A stretch of 64,000 nt of DNA from Bacillota bacterium. Lineage in GTDB: Bacteria; Bacillota; Clostridia; Oscillospirales; Oscillospiraceae. The stretch is from NCBI GenBank assembly GCA_021770445.1, contig JAETQY010000011.1, positions 1 through 64,000 on the forward strand. Reading direction: 5' to 3'. Position 1 is the stretch's first letter. Each line of letters begins with the position of its first letter. The position numbers were made by a program, and so were the translations under genes. A model generated the notes under the pieces. It did no database searches, was not told the DNA's origin, and was given only the letters and a program-made list of their open reading frames with translations. This document shows, piece by piece, positions 7,812-15,200 of this stretch.

Positions 7812-8432
7812 TCACACATCAAAAAACGCTATTTTTTCTTGCAGGATCTCAATAAATCGACCAACATGATACCCGTCGCAAACAGCATGATGCACTTGGA
7901 TCGCAAGCGGCAGCATTCTTTTGCCCTCTGTATCAAAAAATTTCCCCATTGTAAATATAGGAAGAAAATATTTCCCCTCATCAAAAACATTGATATCAAA
8001 GGCGGTAAATGTAAACCATGGCACCATCGAAATATCAATCGTATTCATGGGTCTGCCAGGCTTAGGAGCATAACTTACCGAGGAAGAAAACAGTGTTGTA
8101 TCCATTTCATACGACTTCAAAAATTCATGATAGTCCGGGTTAAATTCAGTCCAGATTCCAGAAAAATTCTTGTTGTTCTTATTAAATACTGTATATGCTG
8201 GATGGACTTCATCGTATATACCAAGCCCCTGATCTGTAAGAGCCGTACGAAATTCAGGCATTTCATTCACTGTTTTCGTTAGCAGCCAAATCATGGCGGG
8301 ATAGAGCCTTTTCGTTTTTATTTTTGTGATATCAATCGGGACGGTCGTCGAATAGGTGCACCTGACTTCATTAATAAAATGCTCATAAAACTCCCTGCGT
8401 TCCCAACTTTCTATGTCGATTCGTTGAAACAT
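7812..8432 (-). CDS. CatA-like chloramphenicol O-acetyltransferase homologue
   Basis: A 206-residue member of the trimeric CAT family, which transfers acetyl from acetyl-CoA to chloramphenicol-type hydroxyls. Family hallmarks are CTYSTTVPIDIT near the N-terminus, PIFTMGKFF, and the catalytic HHAVCDGYH at residues 181-189 (base His182, structural Asp186). From a remembered alignment, the serine that stabilises the transition state in classical CAT (Ser148, in the SFNLN/SFDLN segment) is Ala144 here (FTAFDINV), so drug resistance is uncertain. The ATG at 8432 follows AGAGGGG; upstream in-frame codons cross the promoter. The gene is noticeably AT-rich compared with its neighbours, suggesting transfer. 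Confidence 0.88.
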   Translation of the reverse strand: MFQRIDIESWERREFYEHFINEVRCTYSTTVPIDITKIKTKRLYPAMIWLLTKTVNEMPEFRTALTDQGLGIYDEVHPAYTVFNKNNKNFSGIWTEFNPDYHEFLKSYEMDTTLFSSSVSYAPKPGRPMNTIDISMVPWFTFTAFDINVFDEGKYFLPIFTMGKFFDTEGKRMLPLAIQVHHAVCDGYHVGRFIEILQEKIAFFDV

Positions 8433-8465
8433 TTTGTATTTATCCCCTCTGCACTTTTTGTATTT

Positions 8466-8494
8466 ATTATAACATCCTGAACCTTTAGCGTCAA
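8466..8494 (-). promoter_or_regulatory. sigma-A promoter of CatA-like gene
   Basis: TTGACG (8494-8489), 17-base spacer, TATAAT (8471-8466) on the minus strand; divergent from the aldo/keto reductase promoter and only about 20 bases from its -35 box. Confidence 0.7.
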
Positions 8495-8513
8495 TGTCCG
8501 GGCAAACTCCCTC

Positions 8514-8544
8514 TTGACTTAAACCCGGCTTCAAGTGATAAGAT
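8514..8544 (+). promoter_or_regulatory. MerR-type promoter of the aldo/keto reductase gene
   Basis: TTGACT (8514-8519) and TAAGAT (8539-8544) are separated by 19 bases, longer than the normal 17. The spacer contains an imperfect dyad ACTTaAAcCCGGcTTcAAGT centred on CCGG. MerR family activators act on exactly this arrangement, and relatives with CTTGACTT...AAGT operators control aldehyde and aldo/keto reductase genes. No MerR gene is adjacent. Confidence 0.65.
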
Positions 8545-8573
8545 GGCTCCAATCAAAAACAAGGAGGAATCCC

Positions 8574-9719
8574 ATGAATTACCGTACATTAGGCCGCACC
8601 GGGCTCAAGGTCAGCGAGATCGCCATGGGCTGCGAGGGCTTTGTGGACAAGAGCTATGAGCAGGTCCTGGCGTTTGTGGACAGGATGGAGGAGTTGGGGA
8701 TCAACTGCGTCGACCTGTACACCTCCAACCCGGAGGTCCGCTCCAACCTGGGCAAGGCCCTGAAGGGCCGGCGGGACAAATTCGTCCTGCAATCCCACCT
8801 GTGCTCCATCTGGGAGAACGGCCAGTATCTCCGCACCCGGGACATCAGCAAGGTAAAAGCCGGCTTTGAGGAGATGCTCCGCCTGCTGGACACCGACTTT
8901 ATCGACATCGGCATGATCCACTACTCCGACGCCCTGTCCGACTGGGACGAGATCGTAAACGGTCCGGTGATGGCCTACGCAAAAGAGCTGAAGGCGGCGG
9001 GAAAGATCGGCTGTATCGGACTGTCCAGCCACAACCCGGAGGTGGGCCAGGCGGCGGTGGACAGCGGGCTCATCGACGTGCTCATGTTCAGTGTCAACCC
9101 CTGCTACGACCTCCAGCCCGCGGGCGAGGATGTGGAGCAGCTTTGGGCGGAGTCGGCCTACGAGCACCAGCTGGTGAACATGGACCCCCAGCGCCAGGCC
9201 CTGTATGAGAGCTGCCAGCGGCAAGGGGTGGGCGTCACGGTGATGAAGGCCTTCGGCGGCGGCGACCTGCTCAGCCGGTACTCCCCCGCCGGGGTGGCCC
9301 TCACCCCCTTCCAGTGCCTGCACTACGCCCTCACCCGGCCCGGGGTGGCCTGCGTCATGGCGGGGGCCCGGACGGTGGAGGAGCTGGAGAACTGCGCCGC
9401 CTACGAGGACGCCCCGGACAGCGAGAAGGACTACGCCGCCGCCTTCGCCGCCATGCCCAAGATCAGCTGGGAGGGCCACTGTATGTACTGCGGCCACTGC
9501 GCCCCCTGTCCTCGGGGCATCGACGTGGCGTCGGTGACCAAGTTCCTCAACCTGGCCCGCGCCCAGGGAGAGGTACCCGAGACGGTACGGGAGCACTACG
9601 CGGTTCTCCCCCACCACGCCGGGGAGTGCGTGGCCTGCGGCGCCTGCGAGAAGCGGTGCCCCTTCTCCGTTCCCATCCGGGAGAACATGCGGCAGGCCGC
9701 GGAGCTCTTTGGGAAATAA
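8574..9719 (+). CDS. aldo/keto reductase with C-terminal 4Fe-4S domain
   Basis: A 381-residue NAD(P)H-dependent reductase. The TIM-barrel starts MNYRTLGRTGLKVSEIAMG and carries the AKR signature around GINCVDLYTSNPEVR with the catalytic Asp/Tyr region, then LQSHLCSIW and IDIGMIHYSD. A ferredoxin-like tail contains two cysteine clusters, CMYCGHCAPC (residues ~303-312) and CVACGACEKRC (~350-360). Many anaerobes encode such iron-sulfur AKRs; their substrates are mostly unknown. AAGGAGG sits six bases before the ATG at 8574. Expression appears to be under a MerR-type promoter, suggesting induction by reactive aldehydes or other stress. Confidence 0.95.
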   Translation: MNYRTLGRTGLKVSEIAMGCEGFVDKSYEQVLAFVDRMEELGINCVDLYTSNPEVRSNLGKALKGRRDKFVLQSHLCSIWENGQYLRTRDISKVKAGFEEMLRLLDTDFIDIGMIHYSDALSDWDEIVNGPVMAYAKELKAAGKIGCIGLSSHNPEVGQAAVDSGLIDVLMFSVNPCYDLQPAGEDVEQLWAESAYEHQLVNMDPQRQALYESCQRQGVGVTVMKAFGGGDLLSRYSPAGVALTPFQCLHYALTRPGVACVMAGARTVEELENCAAYEDAPDSEKDYAAAFAAMPKISWEGHCMYCGHCAPCPRGIDVASVTKFLNLARAQGEVPETVREHYAVLPHHAGECVACGACEKRCPFSVPIRENMRQAAELFGK

Positions 9720-9722
9720 GCG

Positions 9723-9752
9723 AAAACCGCCGGCTGAGCCGGCGGTTTTTTT
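9723..9752. terminator. bidirectional terminator
   Basis: AAAACCGCCGGCT and AGCCGGCGGTTTT form a perfect stem followed by T. It serves the convergent aldo/keto reductase and the exported protein gene at 9751-10908. Confidence 0.9.
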
Positions 9753-10908
9753 ACAGCATCGTCTCCATGGGGATGGAGACGATATAATTTTCTCTATCCA
9801 GATACCGCAGCAGGGCGGGTAGCACCCGGGCGACGTTCTCTCCCCCCTCCAGGGTGAGGTAGACCGCCTGGTCCTGCTTCCCCAGCCGCCTGACGGCGCT
9901 GGAAGCGAAGGTATTGGAATTCACCGTGTCGTCTGGGCGGAGCAGGGCGGTCTCCTCCCAGCAGACCCAGCCCTCCTCCTCCAATGTTCCATCCTGTCCG
10001 GCGGCGACATAGGCCAGGGTCGTCCGGACACAGGCCGCCCGCTCCAGAGCCAGGCCGCCCTGCTCCAGAAGGTGGGCCGCCTCTCCGCTGTCCGCCAGGA
10101 TTCCAACGCTGTGGCCGCCGCCCAGGATGCGGCGCACCAGGTCGCCCTCCTCCAGCAGCTGAGGCGTCAGGAAGAACACAGCACAGCACCCGCTCTCCTG
10201 CAGGGTGTCCAGAATGTCTGTCAGCCCCTCACTGGTCTCACAGCGGAAGGCCAGGTAGGCCGCCGAATCGTTCTTGTCCACCGGGGTGTTCCCGCCGGGT
10301 GTGGAGGGCGTGGACGGATTGGTGCCCGGGTCGGTGCTCTCCGCCGGGTTCAGGCTCTGGGTGTACTCCCGCAGGCGGTTGTTGATCACATTCTTGGCTG
10401 CGTCAATGAAATCGGCGTCACTCATTACGGTGTCACTGCTCTTGATACGCACCAGATAGCCCTGGGGGATGTCGGGCAGCTGGTTGTAGCTGTACTCCAG
10501 GTCAAAGTGGGAACACACCGTGCTCAGAGCCAGATAGGGCCGCCCTCCGCGCATAATAGCCCGGGAAATGTAGGTTGTCCCTGTCACGTCGTCCCGGCAG
10601 GTCCCGCTGTTCAGATCGAAGATCAGCATTTGGCGCAGGTTGAAGATGGTCACTGTGCGGCTGTCCCGGTTGTAGCTGGTATACAGGCCCAGCCCCACCC
10701 CGATCTTGTTCAGGCTGGCGTCGAAAATGCTGTAGGGCACATAGAGGGTCCCCCCCGACCAGAAGGGCATGGTGTCCGAGGTCAGCGGAGCCACGCTGTT
10801 GTTGACAGCGGTGAAGTACAAGGTGGCCGCCGAGGCGGGCATGGGCGACAGCGACAGCACCAGCACAACGGCCAGCAGCAGCGGCACAACGCGGCGTTTT
10901 TTCCTCAT
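9751..10908 (-). CDS. exported protein: stalk-like domain plus degenerate polysaccharide-deacetylase-like domain
   Basis: A 385-residue secreted protein. Residues 1-27 form a signal peptide ending PASAA. Residues ~28-175 resemble the copper-amine-oxidase N-terminal/stalk domain often found in clostridial wall proteins (GGTLYVPYSIFDASL, SRAIMRGGRPYLAL). A Pro/Thr/Ser/Gly linker follows at ~190-210. The C-terminal part looks like a NodB-fold deacetylase (ILDTLQESGCCAVFFLTPQL, LVRRILGGGHSVGI), but the metal-binding TFDDG and H-xxx-H motifs are absent (LAFRCETS and LADSGEAAH). Enzymatic activity is therefore doubtful; a carbohydrate-binding or structural role is possible. It is transcribed alone. 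Confidence 0.75.
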   Translation of the reverse strand: MRKKRRVVPLLLAVVLVLSLSPMPASAATLYFTAVNNSVAPLTSDTMPFWSGGTLYVPYSIFDASLNKIGVGLGLYTSYNRDSRTVTIFNLRQMLIFDLNSGTCRDDVTGTTYISRAIMRGGRPYLALSTVCSHFDLEYSYNQLPDIPQGYLVRIKSSDTVMSDADFIDAAKNVINNRLREYTQSLNPAESTDPGTNPSTPSTPGGNTPVDKNDSAAYLAFRCETSEGLTDILDTLQESGCCAVFFLTPQLLEEGDLVRRILGGGHSVGILADSGEAAHLLEQGGLALERAACVRTTLAYVAAGQDGTLEEEGWVCWEETALLRPDDTVNSNTFASSAVRRLGKQDQAVYLTLEGGENVARVLPALLRYLDRENYIVSIPMETML

Positions 10909-11005
10909 TGGCCTTTCCTCCCTTCTTTTCAGCTGCCTTGCACATAAAGTGTTCTCCCCGCCCCCAGCGTGGAAAACATGTAAATTACTTTTGTTTGCCT
11001 TTCCG

Positions 11006-11034
11006 ATTATATCATAGTATAATCATTTGGGCAA
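11006..11034 (-). promoter_or_regulatory. sigma-A promoter of exported protein gene 9751-10908
   Basis: TTGCCC (11034-11029), 17-base spacer, TATAAT (11011-11006) on the minus strand; leader of about 90 bases. Confidence 0.65.
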
Positions 11035-11144
11035 GCACTACAATTTTTAAGAAAATCTTAATGAAAGCTAAACGGTCCTTCAACCAGGCCGTGTTAGAAT
11101 AGCACCGTAAAATCGATATGGCCCGGGGAAAGGAGCCGTTGTTT

Positions 11145-11741
11145 ATGGAAATCACATTGGAAATGGTGGAGCGCCTGAAGGAAAAGGCCAACGTCAGCTA
11201 CGCTCAGGCCAAGGAGGCCCTGGAGTATAGCGGCGGCAATTTGCTGGACGCACTGATCTATCTGGAGGAGAAGGGGGCCATCCCCAGAGCGGAGGGGGCC
11301 TACTACTCCACCAAGAGCGAGACCCCACCCCCGCCTCCCCCCGCCGAGCCTCTGCCTGTGCGGCTGCCCGACAAGGCGAAGAAGCAGAAGTCCCCCAAGC
11401 AGCCCCGATCCGGACGGGGCGGCGTCCGGCGATTTTTCAACACCTTGCGCCGCTGGCTCATCGACAACGAGCTGGAGATCTGGCGCCGCGACCAGCCCGT
11501 CACCGCTCTGCCGGTGCTGATCCTGGTGCTGCTGCTGTGCTGCGCCTTCTGGGTGACCATCCCAGTCCTGGTGCTGGGGCTCTTCCTCGGCTTCCGCTAC
11601 CGCTTCTCCGGCCCCGACCTGGAGCGGGATGACCTGAACGGCATGATGGGCTCGGTGGCCGACACCGCTGCCGACCTGGGCCGTCAGGTTATGGACGAGA
11701 TCAAGCACGACTGGCACTCCGACGAGCAGGACAAAAAATAA
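11145..11741 (+). CDS. DUF4342 / UBA-like domain membrane protein
   Basis: A 198-residue protein. Residues ~1-45 form a ubiquitin-associated-like three-helix domain (MVERLKEKANVSYAQAKEAL), typical of DUF4342 proteins. A proline-rich and then basic linker leads to one or two hydrophobic membrane segments (residues ~127-158, LPVLILVLLLCCAFWVTIPV) and an acidic, charged C-terminus. The ATG at 11145 is chosen because AAAGGAG lies nine bases upstream, inside a longer in-frame extension from 11118. It is the first gene of a run with the two-component system (18 bases to the regulator) and may be part of its signalling operon. Function unknown. Confidence 0.82.
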   Translation: MEITLEMVERLKEKANVSYAQAKEALEYSGGNLLDALIYLEEKGAIPRAEGAYYSTKSETPPPPPPAEPLPVRLPDKAKKQKSPKQPRSGRGGVRRFFNTLRRWLIDNELEIWRRDQPVTALPVLILVLLLCCAFWVTIPVLVLGLFLGFRYRFSGPDLERDDLNGMMGSVADTAADLGRQVMDEIKHDWHSDEQDKK

Positions 11742-11759
11742 TCCCGTGAGGTGAGAGAG

Positions 11760-12440
11760 ATGGCAGAACGCATCCTTCTGGTGGAGGACGAGGAAAAGCT
11801 GGCCCGGATGGTAGAGCTGGAGCTGAAATACGAGGGCTACCAGGTGGAGAAGGCCCTGGACGGCCGCCGGGGGCTGGAGCTGGCCCTGGACGGCTCCTTC
11901 GACCTGGTGCTGTTAGATATCATGCTGCCCCAGCTGTCCGGGATGGAGGTGCTGCGCCGGCTGCGGCGGGAGAGCCAGGTCCCGGTGATCATGCTCACCG
12001 CCCGGGACAGCGTGGTGGACAAGGTGGCCGGCCTGGACTCGGGGGCCGACGACTACATCACCAAGCCCTTCGCCATTGAGGAGCTGTTGGCCCGTATCCG
12101 GGCTGCTCTCCGGAACAAGGGCGGTCAGGGAGCCCAGAGCGTCCCCCTCTCGGCGGGCCCCCTGGTGATGGACGTGGACAAGCACCAGGTCACTGTCCGA
12201 GGCCAGAGCGTGGAGCTGACCAAGAAGGAGTTCGACCTGCTGCGCCACCTGCTGGAGAACAAGGGCCGGGTCCTCACCCGAGAGACCCTCCTGGACGCGG
12301 TGTGGGGCTTTGACTTTGTGGGGGAGACCAACTCGGTGGATGTCTATATCCGCTTTCTTCGCTCCAAGCTGGACGACGCCTTCGACCTGAAGCTCATCCA
12401 CACCGTCCGAGGTGTGGGCTATGTCATTAAGGAGGAGTAA
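11760..12440 (+). CDS. OmpR/PhoB family response regulator
   Basis: A 226-residue DNA-binding response regulator. The receiver domain has the acidic pocket (LLVEDEEK), phospho-acceptor Asp53 (LVLLDIMLPQ), the switch Thr in MLTARDS and Lys102 in ITKPF. The C-terminal winged helix (residues ~130-226) contains ELTKKEFDLLRHLLENKGRV and the SVDVYIRFLRSKLD recognition region. GAGGTGA precedes the ATG at 11760. It is followed two bases later by a flavodoxin-like gene and then by its probable partner kinase at 13068. Targets are not known. Confidence 0.96.
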   Translation: MAERILLVEDEEKLARMVELELKYEGYQVEKALDGRRGLELALDGSFDLVLLDIMLPQLSGMEVLRRLRRESQVPVIMLTARDSVVDKVAGLDSGADDYITKPFAIEELLARIRAALRNKGGQGAQSVPLSAGPLVMDVDKHQVTVRGQSVELTKKEFDLLRHLLENKGRVLTRETLLDAVWGFDFVGETNSVDVYIRFLRSKLDDAFDLKLIHTVRGVGYVIKEE

Positions 12441-12442
12441 CT

Positions 12443-12949
12443 ATGGTCATCGTATACCGTTCCAACACCGGCTTTACCAGGGAGTACGCCGAAATGCTGG
12501 GCAAGGCGGAGAAACTGAAGGTCTGCCCCCTCGCTGAGGCCCAGGGCAAGGTTGGCCCCGGGGAGTCCGTCTTCTTCATGGGCCCCCTCATGGCGGGCCA
12601 CATCTCCGGCGTTGACCAGGCGGTGAAGCAGTTCGCCGTCAAGGGGGTGTGCGGTGTGGGCATGTCCCCCGCCTCCCAGCAGGTGCTGGACACCTTGGCC
12701 AAGGCCAATTACGTCCCCGATGCCCCCATCTTCTACCTCCAGGGCGGCTGGGCCCCCAAAAAGGTGGGCTGGCTCAAACGCCGGATGGTGGGCATGGCCA
12801 CCAAGTCCATGCGGGAGGCCCTCCGGGACAAGGGCGGCCGCCGCACCCCCGAGGAGGATAAGCAGCTGGACTTCCTTCTCCACGGCGGCAGCTTTGTGGC
12901 CTTTGAGAACCTGGAGACCATCCGCACGTGGATGAGGGAGCAGCAATAA
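12443..12949 (+). CDS. flavodoxin-domain protein within a two-component operon
   Basis: A 168-residue protein whose start MVIVYRSNTGFTREYAEML matches the phosphate-binding loop of flavodoxin-like folds (T/S-x-T-G-x-T). Later segments (ESVFFMGPLMAG, APIFYLQGGW) fit the isoalloxazine-binding loops, and a basic C-terminal helix follows. It probably binds FMN and carries out electron transfer or redox sensing, but a cofactor-free role is possible. The Shine-Dalgarno AAGGAGG overlaps the end of the response regulator. The stop is followed at once by a pair of REP-like repeats before the histidine kinase, so it is the middle cistron of an RR / flavodoxin / HK arrangement. Confidence 0.82.
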   Translation: MVIVYRSNTGFTREYAEMLGKAEKLKVCPLAEAQGKVGPGESVFFMGPLMAGHISGVDQAVKQFAVKGVCGVGMSPASQQVLDTLAKANYVPDAPIFYLQGGWAPKKVGWLKRRMVGMATKSMREALRDKGGRRTPEEDKQLDFLLHGGSFVAFENLETIRTWMREQQ

Positions 12950-13043
12950 GCCTTCCCCTTTAGGGGAAGGTGCCCCCGAAGGGGGCGGATGAGGCCTCAT
13001 CAGTCACGGCTTCGCCGTGACAGCTTCCCCTTTAGGGGAAGCC
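12950..13043. repeat. pair of REP-like palindromic units, tail to tail
   Basis: Unit one (12950-12995, plus) and unit two (12996-13043, minus) meet at the palindrome ATGAGGCCTCAT. Each has a TTCCCC/GGGGAA hairpin and a second hairpin (CCCCC/GGGGG; TCACGGC/GCCGTGA). The stems differ in sequence from the copies at 5 and 51 kb but keep pairing. It sits inside the two-component operon immediately after a stop codon. Confidence 0.8.
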
Positions 13044-13067
13044 TTTTCAGCTAGGAGGTGAGCACCC

Positions 13068-14525
13068 ATGGCCCGAAAGCACCACAAATTTCAAACGCCG
13101 CCTCCGGCGGACCCCATCGCCGCGGCCCGGGACTCCTCCCTGGCTCTGCGGCTGAACATCGGTTTCTTTCTGAGGCAGCTGGGCATCTTTATTGTGATGG
13201 ACCTGCTGCTGCTGATCCTGGCCGTTTTTGGCATGTCCCTCTACGCAGAAAACCGGTGCGCCGACGTGGTGGAGCTGGTCGACCAGCGGGGGGTACCCTC
13301 CGAGGACGCTCTGGTCTGGATGGAGGCCAGCGACTACACCATCACTCCTCTGGACCGGGCACCTGAGGGCTACGACTACGCCGTAGTCACCTGGCTGCCC
13401 ACCGCCCGCTGGGAGACAGTGGACGGCCTGCGCTCCTGGAATCTCAGCAGCTACTACACCGTGGAGATGCCCAACGACGGCCACCCCTACGCCGTCACGG
13501 TGGACACCTCCGGCATCTTCGCCGGCCTGTACTGGGGCGGTGTGATCATCCTGATCTGCCAGGCCTTCTCTCTGCTGACCAACCTGTTCCGCAATAACCG
13601 CTCCATCCGCAAGGTGCTGCGGCCTATCCAGGACCTGGCCGCCACGGCGGCCCGGCTTAACTCTATGACCCACATGTCCCGGCAGGAGATCGAGAGCCTG
13701 GCCGGGGAGCTGGACAAGATCGACGCCGCCCACCTGGACAGCCGCATTGACCTGCCCCCCACTCAGAAGGAGCTGCGCTCTCTGGCCCAGTCTATCAACG
13801 AGCTGATGGACCGGGTCAACCAGGCCTACAGCGCCCAGATGCGCTTTGTCTCCGACGCCAGCCACGAGCTGCGCACCCCTATCGCCGTCATCCAGGGCTA
13901 CGCTGCCCTGCTGGACCGGTGGGGCAAGGACGACCCAGACGCCCTCCAGGAGTCCATCGACGCCATCCGGGGGGAGGCCGCCTCCATGGAGCGGCTGGTG
14001 GAGCAGCTTCTCTTCCTGGCCCGAGGGGACAACGACTCCCAGCCGGTGAAGATGGAGACTGTCGACCTCACCGACCTGGCCGGGGAGGTGCTCCGGGAGG
14101 AGGAGATGATCCACCCCGAGCGCACCTTCCTCCCCCGCTGGGGGGAGGAAAGGGTCAGCATATATGCTGACCCAGGCCTGATGAAACAGGTGCTGCGCAT
14201 CCTGATGGACAACAGCCTGAAATACAGCCCCCCTGAGGGGCGTATCTACCTGCGCGTCCTGGAAAATCAGGGCCATGTGCGCCTCACCGTCCAGGACGAG
14301 GGCATGGGTATCTCCCCCGAGGGCATCCCCCACATCTTCGAGCGCTTCTACCGCACCGATCAGTCCCGGGACCGAAAGACAGGCGGCACCGGCCTGGGGC
14401 TGTCCATCGCCAAATGGATCGTGGAGCGCCACGGCGGCTGGTTTGAGGTAGTGTCCCGCCCCGAGGTGGGCACCCGTATCACCGCGGTCCTGCCCGCCGC
14501 TCAGAAGGAGGAAAAGGCGTCATGA
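13068..14525 (+). CDS. membrane sensor histidine kinase
   Basis: A 485-residue kinase, probable partner of the OmpR-type regulator at 11760. Two transmembrane segments (residues ~30-57 and ~150-172) flank an extracytoplasmic sensor of about 95 residues. A HAMP-like region follows, then the HisKA dimerisation domain with phospho-acceptor His266 in SDASHELRTPIAV, and a HATPase domain with the N box (LMDNSLKYS), G1 (DEGMGIS), F box and G2 (GTGLGLSI). AGGAGG precedes the ATG and lies just downstream of the REP-like pair. Its last codon overlaps the GNAT start (ATGA). The signal sensed is not known. Confidence 0.95.
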   Translation: MARKHHKFQTPPPADPIAAARDSSLALRLNIGFFLRQLGIFIVMDLLLLILAVFGMSLYAENRCADVVELVDQRGVPSEDALVWMEASDYTITPLDRAPEGYDYAVVTWLPTARWETVDGLRSWNLSSYYTVEMPNDGHPYAVTVDTSGIFAGLYWGGVIILICQAFSLLTNLFRNNRSIRKVLRPIQDLAATAARLNSMTHMSRQEIESLAGELDKIDAAHLDSRIDLPPTQKELRSLAQSINELMDRVNQAYSAQMRFVSDASHELRTPIAVIQGYAALLDRWGKDDPDALQESIDAIRGEAASMERLVEQLLFLARGDNDSQPVKMETVDLTDLAGEVLREEEMIHPERTFLPRWGEERVSIYADPGLMKQVLRILMDNSLKYSPPEGRIYLRVLENQGHVRLTVQDEGMGISPEGIPHIFERFYRTDQSRDRKTGGTGLGLSIAKWIVERHGGWFEVVSRPEVGTRITAVLPAAQKEEKAS

Positions 14526-15088
14526 ATCTGCGTTTTGCCTCGGAGGCCGACGTCCCCGCCCTCCTTTCCATTTATGAGCAGTATATCCCCACCACTATCA
14601 CCTTTGAGTATGAGCTGCCCAGTCCTGCGGAATTTGCCCGCCGGGTGGCCTCTGTTTCGGAGGTCTACCCCTATCTGGTCCTGGAGGAGCAGGGCGCCGT
14701 CTTGGGCTACGCCTACGCCCACCCCATCGCCCAGCGGGCCGCTTACGGCTGGGGGGCGGAGCTGTCCATTTACCTCCGCCCCGACATCGTCGGAAAAGGG
14801 CTGGGCAAACGGCTGTACCAGGTGCTGATCCGGCTGCTACAGCTCCAGGGTGTGCACACCGTCTACGGCCTGGTGGCCAGTCCCAATCCCGCCAGCGAGG
14901 GGCTCCACGCCGCTCTGGACTTCCGGGTCATGGGCGTACAGCACAGCGCGGGCTACAAAAACGGCCGGTGGATCGACCTGCTCTGGTTCGAGCGGGCCAT
15001 CGCCCCCTACGATCCGGATCCCGCGCCGCTGACCCCGGTCTCTCAGCTTCCCCCGGACCAGGTCCGGGCGGTCATAGACAGCTTTTGA
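14522..15088 (+). CDS. GNAT family N-acetyltransferase (phosphinothricin acetyltransferase-like)
   Basis: A 188-residue acetyltransferase using acetyl-CoA. The fold is visible from NLRFASEADVPALLSIYEQY, through ELSIYLRPDIVGKGLGKRLY containing the pyrophosphate-binding Q/RxxGxG/A-type loop, to ASEGLHAALDFRVMGVQ and YKNGRWIDLLWFER, which is typical of the Pat/Bar/YncA subgroup acting on small amines. Substrate is unassigned. The ATG overlaps the kinase stop by four bases, so it is translationally coupled and ends the operon at the terminator 15091-15120. Confidence 0.9.
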   Translation: MNLRFASEADVPALLSIYEQYIPTTITFEYELPSPAEFARRVASVSEVYPYLVLEEQGAVLGYAYAHPIAQRAAYGWGAELSIYLRPDIVGKGLGKRLYQVLIRLLQLQGVHTVYGLVASPNPASEGLHAALDFRVMGVQHSAGYKNGRWIDLLWFERAIAPYDPDPAPLTPVSQLPPDQVRAVIDSF

Positions 15089-15090
15089 CA

Positions 15091-15120
15091 AACTCCTCCC
15101 GCCTGCGGGAGGAGTTTTTT
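15091..15120 (+). terminator. Rho-independent terminator after GNAT gene
   Basis: AACTCCTCCCGC / GCGGGAGGAGTT hairpin followed by TTTTTT; ends the two-component operon. Confidence 0.9.
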
Positions 15121-15150
15121 CGGACATACCTTTCCCCGGTCCCGCATAGG

Positions 15151-15200
15151 ATGAAAGCAACAGACCCTTGGTCGTTTGACGATAGGAGTGTTGCTTTCAT
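15151..15200 (+). promoter_or_regulatory. 12-bp inverted repeat enclosing the ssb start site
   Basis: ATGAAAGCAACA (15151-15162) and TGTTGCTTTCAT (15189-15200) are perfectly complementary. In mRNA the loop would hold the AGGAG and the right arm would include the first two bases of the ssb ATG (15199), a layout suited to translational control. Confidence 0.55.
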
